From: Bacillota bacterium
Lineage (GTDB): Bacteria > Bacillota > Desulfitobacteriia > Desulfitobacteriales > Desulfitobacteriaceae
Reading direction: 5' to 3'
DNA length: 12,051 bases
Assembly: GCA_023390635.1 (NCBI GenBank)
Contig: JAEWCM010000114.1
Location: 1-12,051, forward strand
Part shown: in pieces, positions 6,408 through 12,051 of the stretch
Layout of the letters: every line of letters begins with the position of its first letter
How positions within the stretch are numbered: the first letter of the stretch is position 1
Position numbers and translations under genes: made by a program
Notes under the pieces: model-generated
Told to the model about the DNA's origin: nothing
What the model saw: the letters and a program-made list of their open reading frames with translations, nothing else
Databases searched by the model: none

Positions 6408-7010
6408 TTACCTCACGCCGATCAGCTTATGCATCTGTAGCATCAGTCGGCAGTGAGGATATTGAAAAACCAGTTCTACCGCCTTTTCGATCATTTCAGG
6501 CCGCACATCCTCCGGAGAGAGCAAAACGGGCGCTCCTTCCCGGAACGGATAATCTGCCAGCAGATCAGGATCAAAATCATCGTCTATCACAAATTTGTAT
6601 TCATTGATTCTCTCCTGTAAAGAGAAATGTACCCTATAGCCGCTCTCCCGTTTAGGAGAAACAGCGATCCAGGCCACCTCAGGATAGCTGTCCCGCCATT
6701 TCTGAGTACCGTTTGTCTCAATGTGCACCAGCTTTCCGGCTTCCGTTAAAGCCTTCAGTAACTCAGTCAGGTCGTGGAGCAGCGGTTCCCCTCCTGTCAC
6801 CACCACATGCTTACACTGCACTCCGGCCATGATCTGCTCCGTACTCAGTGCCTGAGCCTCTCCCAACCACGTTTCCTTGGTATCACACCAAGGGCATTGG
6901 AGATTGCAGCCCTGCAAACGGATAAAAGAGGCGGGGATTCCCGTCCACAGCCCTTCTCCCTGGATACTTTCGAATTGTTCATAGACCGGATATAACTTAC
7001 TCAAAATCAC
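6408..7010 (-). CDS. queE: 7-carboxy-7-deazaguanine synthase (radical SAM)
   Basis: 200 residues. It converts 6-carboxy-5,6,7,8-tetrahydropterin to 7-carboxy-7-deazaguanine, the step between QueD and QueC in preQ0 synthesis. N-terminal QFESIQGEGLWTGIPASFIRLQGC is the QueE signature, followed by the radical-SAM cysteines C35, C39, C42 (CNLQCPWCDT), which bind the 4Fe-4S cluster, and the SAM-binding VTGGEP (71-76). HIETNGT and VSPK are also family blocks. The start is GTG 7010 with AAGAGG close upstream; TTG 7004 is an alternative with wider spacing. It begins 28 bases after nadC and ends 13 bases before the methyltransferase, so it is read from the nad unit although queC and queD lie about 3.5 kb upstream on the same strand. 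Confidence 0.95.
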   Translation of the reverse strand: MILSKLYPVYEQFESIQGEGLWTGIPASFIRLQGCNLQCPWCDTKETWLGEAQALSTEQIMAGVQCKHVVVTGGEPLLHDLTELLKALTEAGKLVHIETNGTQKWRDSYPEVAWIAVSPKRESGYRVHFSLQERINEYKFVIDDDFDPDLLADYPFREGAPVLLSPEDVRPEMIEKAVELVFQYPHCRLMLQMHKLIGVR

Positions 7011-7038
7011 TCATCCTCTTGTCATTTGCTCATACATT

Positions 7039-7893
7039 TCATTCATTATTTTCTTTAACTACTTTCAGTGAGATATCCAAGGCGGTCACCGAATGAGTCA
7101 GCGCTCCGACAGAGATAACATCCACACCTGTCTCCGCTACGCTGCTCAGAGCAGCCTGGGTTATCCCACCCGATGCCTCGACGATAGACCTTCCACCTAC
7201 TATTTCCACCGCTTTTCTCATCGTTTCCGTATCCATATTATCCAGCATGATAATATCCGCACCGGCATTCAATGCTTCTCTTACCTCTTCGAGGTTTCTT
7301 GTCTCAACCTCGATTTTAAGGGCGTGACCGGCTTTTGCCCGCAAGGCCCGGACCGCATTGCTGATGCCCCCGCCCGCATCCAGATGATTATCCTTCAGCA
7401 TCGCCATATCACTTAAATTAAAGCGGTGATTCCTGCCTCCGCCTGTAACCACTGCATATTTCTGGAGGGCCCGCATTCCCGGCATGGTCTTCCGGGTGTC
7501 AGTGATGACGGCCCCGGTTCCTTCCACCTCCTGCACCGCCTTGGCCGTAGCCGTGGCCACACCGGACATATGTTGAAGCAGATTCAGAGCCGTCCGCTCC
7601 CCTTTCAGCAGATTCCTGGTATGCAGACCGATCACGGCGATCACATCACCGGCCTTTACCCGCTCTCCATCCTTTTTATATTGGGTAATCACCTTTAAAT
7701 CAGCATCAAGCAAAGCAAATACCCTTAGAGCCACATCCAGCCCGCAAAGTACCCCATCGGCCTTGGCCATAAATCTGGCTTGGGAAAACTGGTCTTCCTC
7801 AATTAAATAATCGGTAGCCGGATCAATATAATTAATATCTTCCTTAAGAGCCGCTTTGATCAGATCATCCACGTAAAACAGAGGCAGCATCAT
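7039..7893 (-). CDS. nadC: Nicotinate-nucleotide pyrophosphorylase (quinolinate phosphoribosyltransferase)
   Basis: 284 residues from ATG 7893. It converts quinolinate and PRPP to nicotinate mononucleotide, CO2 and pyrophosphate, the last step of de novo pyridine ring assembly. Family blocks are GERTALNLLQHMSG (98-111), TDTRKTMPGMR (131-141), TGGGRNHRFNL (150-160), MLKDNH (165-170), KIEVET (193-198), IMLDN (215-219), EASGGI (239-244) and SVGALTHS (261-268). Length is normal. The open frame continues upstream into nadB, but AGGAGGTG at 7901-7908 sits 9 bases before ATG 7893, fixing the start. The gene overlaps nadB by 29 bases, so translation is probably coupled. queE follows after 28 bases. 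Confidence 0.96.
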   Translation of the reverse strand: MMLPLFYVDDLIKAALKEDINYIDPATDYLIEEDQFSQARFMAKADGVLCGLDVALRVFALLDADLKVITQYKKDGERVKAGDVIAVIGLHTRNLLKGERTALNLLQHMSGVATATAKAVQEVEGTGAVITDTRKTMPGMRALQKYAVVTGGGRNHRFNLSDMAMLKDNHLDAGGGISNAVRALRAKAGHALKIEVETRNLEEVREALNAGADIIMLDNMDTETMRKAVEIVGGRSIVEASGGITQAALSSVAETGVDVISVGALTHSVTALDISLKVVKENNE

Positions 7894-9376
7894 GCTCCAA
7901 CACCTCCTGTAAAATAATTGAGGCCACCACAGCCATGCTCTTTGTCTCAACCAAATCTCTATCCAGTTTAAAGGGATGATGATTCAATAATTCAAGCATC
8001 TTTCTGACCTCACCCAATCCGGCCCTGGCCTTTTCCAGATCCGGAACGACAAAATAAGCTTCCTGCATAATCGCCCGGATTCTCCCCTTCAAATCTTCGG
8101 GCACAGCCTTCATCCGAGAAGACTCTGAAGCTTGCTCTCTAGACTCACCGGATTTAAGTGAAGCAAGGGCTTCCAGTCCGCTCTGCTCTTTTTCCTGCTG
8201 CAAAAGGGTGGATATTTCTCCGACAGCCCGCCGGGAAAAGACCAGCGCTTCCAGCAGGGAATTGCTTCCTAAGCGGTTCGCACCGTGTACCCCAGTATGG
8301 GAACACTCACCGACCGCATAGAGTCTCTCCACCGTAGTCCGGGAGTGCAGGTTCACATCGATCCCCCCCATCAGATAATGCTGACAGGGGAAAATGGGAA
8401 TGGGCTCTTTTGTCATATCATACCCTGCCTGTAAACAGTTCTGATAGATATTGGGAAAGCGTTCTTTAATATAAGCCCCATCCTGCCGGGAAATGTCCAA
8501 ATAGAAATCACGGCTGCCCGTCGCCAGACTCTCCTTAATGATGGCCCGGGAAACCGCGTCCCGGGGAGCCAGCTCCTCCCGCTCATCATACTTGCTCATG
8601 AAGCGTTCCTTCCGGCAATTTAAAAGTACCGCCCCTTCGCCCCGTACTGCCTCGGAAATCAGAAAACGCTCACATTCCGGTGCGGCAGCAAAGGCCGTCG
8701 GATGAAACTGCACCAGGCTCAGATCCTTAATGATCGCACCTAGCTCATGAGCCACCATGATCCCGTCTCCGGTAGCAATAGCAGAATTGGTGGTATACTG
8801 ATAGACCCTGCCGATTCCTCCGGTGGCCAGGATTACGTAACGGGCCTCAATGATTTGATTCTCTTCTTCATGTAATACCTGAGCCCTTAATCCCCCATCG
8901 GCCTGCTCCAGTTTCCAAAGCTGGGCATTTTCCAGCACGGTGATGTTTTTATACTTCCGGACCTGGGCAATTAGTTTTTCCACGATCTCCCGCCCAGTCG
9001 TATCCTTGTGATAGACAATCCGGTGCCGCGAATGGCCCCCTTCCAGAGTCATCTGAAGCTGGCCATTCTCATCCTTATCAAATTCCACGCCCAGTTCAAT
9101 TAAATGCCTGATATCTGACGGTCCCTCTGTCACCAATGCCTCCAGAGCATCCAGATTATTCTTATATCCCCCTGCGATCAGAGTATCGGCAATGTGCAGA
9201 CGGTAGTTGTCATGCTTTTCATCAATGACGGCCGCTACCCCGCCCTGGGCCAAGGCGCTGTTGCTTAGGTTCATTTCTCCCTTTGCCAGCAACAGAATTT
9301 TTACGCCGGGATCAAAATTCAAAGCAGCATATAGGCCTGCCGCACCGGTCCCGGCTATCAATACATCATAGTTCAC
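7865..9376 (-). CDS. nadB: L-aspartate oxidase
   Basis: About 503 residues. A flavoenzyme that oxidises L-aspartate to iminoaspartate, which NadA condenses with dihydroxyacetone phosphate. Near the N-terminus is the FAD dinucleotide motif IAGTGAAGLYAAL, then SNSALAQGGVAAV, EGGHSRHRIVYHKDTTG, ILATGGIGRVY, QFHPTAF and the flavin/substrate block YAVGECSHTGVHGANRLGSN, followed by SLLEALVFSRRA. A C-terminal helical domain follows a charged linker (GESREQASESS). Start: GTG 9376 has AGGTGG 8 bases upstream and lies 4 bases after nadA; an in-frame GTG at 9388, overlapping the nadA stop, would add four residues but has no good ribosome site. The 3' end overlaps nadC by 29 bases. Expected to act in the cytoplasm, using oxygen or fumarate as acceptor in the known family. 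Confidence 0.95.
   Translation of the reverse strand: MNYDVLIAGTGAAGLYAALNFDPGVKILLLAKGEMNLSNSALAQGGVAAVIDEKHDNYRLHIADTLIAGGYKNNLDALEALVTEGPSDIRHLIELGVEFDKDENGQLQMTLEGGHSRHRIVYHKDTTGREIVEKLIAQVRKYKNITVLENAQLWKLEQADGGLRAQVLHEEENQIIEARYVILATGGIGRVYQYTTNSAIATGDGIMVAHELGAIIKDLSLVQFHPTAFAAAPECERFLISEAVRGEGAVLLNCRKERFMSKYDEREELAPRDAVSRAIIKESLATGSRDFYLDISRQDGAYIKERFPNIYQNCLQAGYDMTKEPIPIFPCQHYLMGGIDVNLHSRTTVERLYAVGECSHTGVHGANRLGSNSLLEALVFSRRAVGEISTLLQQEKEQSGLEALASLKSGESREQASESSRMKAVPEDLKGRIRAIMQEAYFVVPDLEKARAGLGEVRKMLELLNHHPFKLDRDLVETKSMAVVASIILQEVLEHDAASVLRG
7901..7908 (-). promoter_or_regulatory. Strong ribosome binding site inside nadB deciding the nadC start
   Basis: The minus strand reads AGGAGGTG here, within the last codons of nadB and 9 bases before ATG 7893. 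It excludes the longer in-frame extension of nadC into nadB. Confidence 0.85.
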
Positions 9377-9380
9377 TTTC

Positions 9381-10298
9381 TTAACCACCTATGCTCAGCA
9401 TATTGTCAATGCTTCTTTTAGCCCGCAGCCGCAGCTCTTCATCCATCTTGATCTCATAGCCACCCGCTCCTGTCAGGGCATTATGCACGCTCTGCAAATC
9501 CGTCATCTTCATATTCTTACAAACCAGTTTATCCGGCACCAGCTGGATAAAGGAGCGTTCCGGATACTCCCTGCTCAGATAGTCTCCCACTCCCCGTTCC
9601 GTAACCAGAATCACTTCTCCCTCGGTTTTTAAGGCGTAGTCAATGATGGCAGATGTAGAGCCTACCATATCTGCCAGAGCCAGCACTTCCGCCACACATT
9701 CGGGGTGGGCGGCCACCTTGGCCTGCGGGTGGAGTTTTTTCGCTTCCTGCACATCATCCGCCGTCACCCGGGCATGAACAAAACAATACCCGTCCCAGAG
9801 AATAATATTTTTCTCCGGCAATTGGGCCGCCACATAAGCTCCCAGATTTTGATCAGGAATGAACAGGATATCCTTTTGCGGAAGACGGGACACGATTTTC
9901 ACCGCCGTCGAGGAGGTGACGCAGACGTCACACTCGGCCTTCAGTTTGGCTGTCGTGTTGATGTAGGTGACGATAGCATGATCAGGATGCTCCTTCCTGT
10001 ACTCCGCCACCCTTTCCGGAGCGATCTGCAATGCCATGGGACAGCCGGCAAATACCTCGGAAAGAATCACCTTTTTTTCCGGGGATAGAATTTTTACCGT
10101 TTCTGCCATAAAGCGCACACCACACAGCAGCACAGTGGGGGCGTCATATTTCGTGGCAGCCACCGAAAGGGCATACGAATCTCCCGTCACGTCGGCAATA
10201 TCCAGCACATCAGGGATCTGATAAGTGTGTGCCAAAATTAATACATTCTTTTCTTTCTTCAAGCGCACGATTTCTTCTTTTAACTGTGCCGTATCCAT
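9381..10298 (-). CDS. nadA: Quinolinate synthase A
   Basis: 305 residues. A 4Fe-4S enzyme that condenses iminoaspartate with dihydroxyacetone phosphate to quinolinate. Family blocks are ILAHTYQIPDVLDIADVTGDS (21-41), LLCGVRFMAETVKIL (57-71), IPDQNLGAYVA (147-157), HPEC (198-201), MVGSTSAI (211-218) and LVCKNMKMTDL (258-268). The three cluster cysteines expected by spacing from the Thermotoga and Pyrococcus enzymes are C86 (AGCPMA), C172 (GYCFVH) and C260 (LVCKNM). The start is ATG 10298 with AAGGGG upstream. It is the first gene of the nadABC-queE-methyltransferase unit and follows a 216-base gap containing structured repeat B. No clear sigma-A promoter or recognised NAD-repressor site could be assigned in that gap. 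Confidence 0.96.
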   Translation of the reverse strand: MDTAQLKEEIVRLKKEKNVLILAHTYQIPDVLDIADVTGDSYALSVAATKYDAPTVLLCGVRFMAETVKILSPEKKVILSEVFAGCPMALQIAPERVAEYRKEHPDHAIVTYINTTAKLKAECDVCVTSSTAVKIVSRLPQKDILFIPDQNLGAYVAAQLPEKNIILWDGYCFVHARVTADDVQEAKKLHPQAKVAAHPECVAEVLALADMVGSTSAIIDYALKTEGEVILVTERGVGDYLSREYPERSFIQLVPDKLVCKNMKMTDLQSVHNALTGAGGYEIKMDEELRLRAKRSIDNMLSIGG

Positions 10299-10367
10299 TC
10301 CTACAACCCCTTTTTAACCCTCATTTTAAATCTCTTTCAACTCTCTTTATTTAAAAGCAATACTCTA

Positions 10368-10488
10368 ACTCTGAAAAAGCCTCCCCAACAGCCTATAAAG
10401 AATGCCCAAACAACTCCGGAAAGGACAGGCTTGACGCACAAAAGTACAAGATTTGGGCAGAGGGGGCGCTAAGCCGAACACCGCCCCA
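10368..10488 (-). repeat. Structured intergenic element, copy B
   Basis: Diverged, shorter relative of 5348-5493, lying between queD and nadA. An 8-bp perfect pair TGCCCAAA/TTTGGGCA (10403-10410 with 10453-10460) closes a region holding a CTTG...CAAG arm around the shared CACAAAAG word and a small TCC/GGA arm. The side hairpin GGCGC/ACACC (10466-10470 with 10479-10483) has the same 8-base loop as copy A and survives by wobble pairs when read as minus-strand RNA. An alternative GGGGCG/CGCCCC stem (10464-10469 with 10483-10488) is possible. Copy B lacks the long GC-rich right half found with copy A. Confidence 0.55.
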
Positions 10489-10514
10489 GATACTCTCGTT
10501 TTCCCAGGATGTGC

Positions 10515-10904
10515 TTATTCCTCCAGGACGTCCTCTCCCTCCACTTCAATATATGAAGTGGGGGTTTCATACAGCCTGACAAATTTCACGGGCAAACCTG
10601 CCTTGCGCAGTACCTTTACCATCCAAACCGCCATATTCTCAGCCGTTGGACGAAAATCCAGCACCTCATTAAGGTATTGGTGATCCAGCTTACCGAGAAT
10701 CTGCTCTTTGACCAGCTGCTTGATCTGGTCAAAATCCATCACCATTCCCTCATCCGATGCGCCGGCCTCAGTTTTAATGGGGCCGTAAACTCCTACCTGC
10801 AAACGGTAAGTGTGACCGTGCAAATTACGGCAGTGCCCCTGGTGGTTATCCAGTTTATGAGCCGCATCAAAGGTAAATTCCTTGACAATCGTTGCTTTAC
10901 TCAT
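10515..10904 (-). CDS. queD: 6-carboxy-5,6,7,8-tetrahydropterin synthase
   Basis: 129 residues, normal for QueD. It converts 7,8-dihydroneopterin triphosphate to 6-carboxy-5,6,7,8-tetrahydropterin, the substrate of QueE. The zinc histidines are H16 (FDAAHKL), H29 and H31 (LHGHTY); the catalytic cysteine is C25 (GHCRNLHGH), with H75 (LDHQYLN) and E113 (LYETPTS) completing the active site. MDFDQIK (56-62) is also typical. The start is ATG 10904: the frame is open further upstream inside queC, but GGAGG lies just before this ATG and MSKATIVKEFTFDAAH matches the family start. The ATG follows the queC stop by one base, so the two are coupled. Confidence 0.95.
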   Translation of the reverse strand: MSKATIVKEFTFDAAHKLDNHQGHCRNLHGHTYRLQVGVYGPIKTEAGASDEGMVMDFDQIKQLVKEQILGKLDHQYLNEVLDFRPTAENMAVWMVKVLRKAGLPVKFVRLYETPTSYIEVEGEDVLEE

Positions 10905-10905
10905 T

Positions 10906-11604
10906 TTAGGCCCTCCGTTCGTAAGCAATCGGGTCTTCCATCCCATTGTCTTTAAACGCCTGCAGGCGGCCCACACAGGTGGGACATACGCCGCATGCTT
11001 TCTCCAGTCCGTTGTAGCAGCTCCAGGTCAATTCAAAGGGCACCCCGATTTTCCTGCCCAACGCCACCACTTCTGTTTTAGTCATCCATTGCATAGGAGT
11101 GACCAGACGCACCTTCATATAAGTGCCGATGAAGATGGCATTAGCCATGGCCCCGTTAAACTCGGGAGTACAGTCGGGATAGGCCCAATTCCGGGCATCT
11201 TCTGAATGAGGACCGTAAAAGATCGTATCTGCTTCTTTCACCATCGCAATCGTAGTGGCAGCCGAAAGAAAGTTAGCATTACGGAAGGGTACATAGGTCG
11301 GTGACACCCCATAAGATTTATTCAATTCTTCATATGTCGTCTCAGGGTTGGAAAGCTCAGGATCAACCAGGGTTGAACCGCCCCCTTTAAAAATATCAGG
11401 CAGCTTCTCAATATGATGTTCCCCAATTCCCAAGTGCCGCACCACTGCTTTGGCCGCCTCGATTTCCTTCGCATGCTTCTGCCCGTAGAAAAGGGTAAGG
11501 GCAATCACATTCTCCGGGCCAAACTCCCGGCAGGCCAAAACGGCGCAAGTGGTGCTGTCCAATCCTCCGCTGAGTAACACTAATGCTTTGCGTGAGTTAT
11601 CCAA
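10906..11604 (-). CDS. queC: 7-cyano-7-deazaguanine (preQ0) synthase
   Basis: 232 residues. An ATP-dependent enzyme that turns 7-carboxy-7-deazaguanine into preQ0. The PP-loop SGGLDST (12-18) binds ATP, and C196, C204, C207 and C210 (SCYNGLEKACGVCPTC) match the zinc site of characterised QueC. VPFRNANFLSAA, GPHSEDARNWAYPDCTPEF and RLVTPMQWMTKTEVV are family blocks. The start is TTG 11604 with AGGAG upstream; an ATG a little further upstream is out of frame. It is the first gene of the long minus-strand run and has a good sigma-A-type promoter close by. No folE or queF is present in the window, so neither the pterin precursor nor the later queuosine steps are encoded here. Confidence 0.95.
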   Translation of the reverse strand: MDNSRKALVLLSGGLDSTTCAVLACREFGPENVIALTLFYGQKHAKEIEAAKAVVRHLGIGEHHIEKLPDIFKGGGSTLVDPELSNPETTYEELNKSYGVSPTYVPFRNANFLSAATTIAMVKEADTIFYGPHSEDARNWAYPDCTPEFNGAMANAIFIGTYMKVRLVTPMQWMTKTEVVALGRKIGVPFELTWSCYNGLEKACGVCPTCVGRLQAFKDNGMEDPIAYERRA

Positions 11605-11637
11605 TTCCGATTCTCCTATCCATTTGTCTTTCCCCTT

Positions 11638-11666
11638 ATTTTAAACTCAGCCGCCGTATTTCACAA
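11638..11666 (-). promoter_or_regulatory. Candidate sigma-A promoter for queCD
   Basis: On the minus strand, TTGTGA (11661-11666) and TAAAAT (11638-11643) are separated by exactly 17 bases. Transcription would start about 11631, leaving a leader of about 27 bases before the TTG start of queC. That is too short for a preQ1 riboswitch. Confidence 0.5.
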
Positions 11667-11706
11667 GTTTCATTGGTACAATCTCGATTTATTTGCCCGT
11701 AAAACA

Positions 11707-11748
11707 GCCTGTCCGATATTCGTACACGCGTACGAATATCGGACAGGC
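11707..11748 (-). terminator. Strong hairpin terminator with perfect 19-bp stem
   Basis: GCCTGTCCGATATTCGTAC (11707-11725) is followed by a 4-base loop and its exact reverse complement (11730-11748). In the minus direction the stem is followed by TGTTTTAC. It begins about 30 bases after the stop of the minus-strand gene at the right edge, so it most likely ends that transcript and insulates queC. Confidence 0.75.
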
Positions 11749-11780
11749 CCGGAATCCCTTGGTCAGACTATGGTAACAGC

Positions 11781-12051
11781 TTAGTTGCTTTCACTTAAGT
11801 AGTTTAATAATGAGCTGAAGTCATCGCCGCTTCTCTTCATAAGATTAATCTTTTGAACTTCCTGGCTCATAATACCATCTTTAATGGTCAGACTGCCATT
11901 CTTATTTAAGAAGGCTCCCTGTAAACCTCCCTTTATATAAAAGGAATTCTCTTTTCCATCCCCCTGCAAGCCCAGGAAAAGTATATATTCTTCATTTAAT
12001 TGCAGAGTATCTTCATTTTTTATTTGATGAATCTCAATTTCAGCAAACTGC
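11781..12051 (-). CDS. C-terminal part of an unrecognised protein (partial at right edge)
   Basis: The frame ending at TAA 11781-11783 is open to the window edge, giving 90 codons including the stop; the N-terminus lies outside. An internal ATG at 11969 has no convincing ribosome site, and the upstream codons read as normal protein, so I take this as a partial gene. The segment LQLNEEYILFLGLQGDG...GGLQGAFLNKNGSLTI resembles a small beta-rich C-terminal motif (EYILFL followed by GGxQGxF) that I recall from hypothetical surface or lipoprotein-like proteins of Firmicutes; this is only pattern memory. The tail is polar with no membrane segment. A strong terminator follows. Function unknown. Confidence 0.7.
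   Translation of the reverse strand, partial: QFAEIEIHQIKNEDTLQLNEEYILFLGLQGDGKENSFYIKGGLQGAFLNKNGSLTIKDGIMSQEVQKINLMKRSGDDFSSLLNYLSESN

Noticed and set aside
7894..7950. N-terminal extension of NadC into nadB
   Set aside because: AGGAGGTG at 7901-7908 fixes ATG 7893; the extension would be nadB sequence read in another frame.
9705..10088. 127-codon plus-strand frame opposite nadA
   Set aside because: A shadow of the nadA coding strand; nadA is conserved throughout this stretch and the opposite frame resembles no protein.
10299..10514. Sigma-A promoter or NAD-repressor operator before nadA
   Set aside because: TTGAAA/TTAAAA with 17-base spacing exists but would start transcription on top of the ribosome site; no known operator consensus could be recognised.
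10905..10976. N-terminal extension of QueD into queC
   Set aside because: Lies inside the C-terminal codons of queC, and family alignment and ribosome site point to ATG 10904.
11605..11706. Possible preQ1 riboswitch upstream of queC
   Set aside because: No recognisable preQ1 aptamer (short G-rich hairpin followed by an A-rich tail and C-rich site), and the best promoter leaves only about 27 bases of leader.

Overview
The window is from a low-to-mid G+C Firmicute. The AGGAGG-type ribosome sites, GTG/TTG starts, ECF sigma factor, anaerobe-type NAD synthesis genes and SfsA/YfbR pair fit a member of the Clostridia. Protein style suggests the Peptococcaceae/Desulfitobacterium neighbourhood, but this is recognition by eye, not a database match.

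Layout. (1) 1-1374, minus strand: an ABC-type ATPase with no visible membrane partner, followed by a protein that starts with an FVTNSSS-type N-terminal motif and runs off the left edge. (2) 1375-1858: a strongly AT-rich gap. Its left end holds what looks like the last 18 codons of a lost upstream gene, and its right end a possible ECF-type promoter. (3) 1859-3746, plus strand: an ECF sigma factor overlapping a membrane-anchored serpin. The serpin has a short N-terminal cytoplasmic segment resembling RsiV-type anti-sigma factors. A hairpin at 3766-3805 can terminate transcription from both sides. (4) 3939-11604, minus strand, one long co-directional run in transcription order: queC-queD, structured repeat B, nadA-nadB-nadC-queE-SAM methyltransferase, structured repeat A, sfsA-yfbR. 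(5) 11707-12051: a perfect 19-bp-stem terminator and the 3' end of an unrecognised minus-strand gene.

Function. QueC, QueD and QueE are three enzymes of the 7-deazaguanine (preQ0, queuosine precursor) pathway. NadA, NadB and NadC form the full de novo route from aspartate to nicotinate mononucleotide. QueE lies just after nadC, apart from queCD. YfbR is a 5'-deoxynucleotidase with an HE in place of the usual HD pair.

The most interesting candidate system is the sigma/serpin pair: a protease-trapping serpin ectodomain fused to an apparent anti-sigma segment and translationally coupled to its sigma factor suggests a sensor of extracellular proteases. The second is a pair of diverged, foldable intergenic elements (5348-5493 and 10368-10488), one of which is extended into a long GC-rich nested hairpin. 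No tRNA, rRNA, CRISPR array or insertion sequence was seen.
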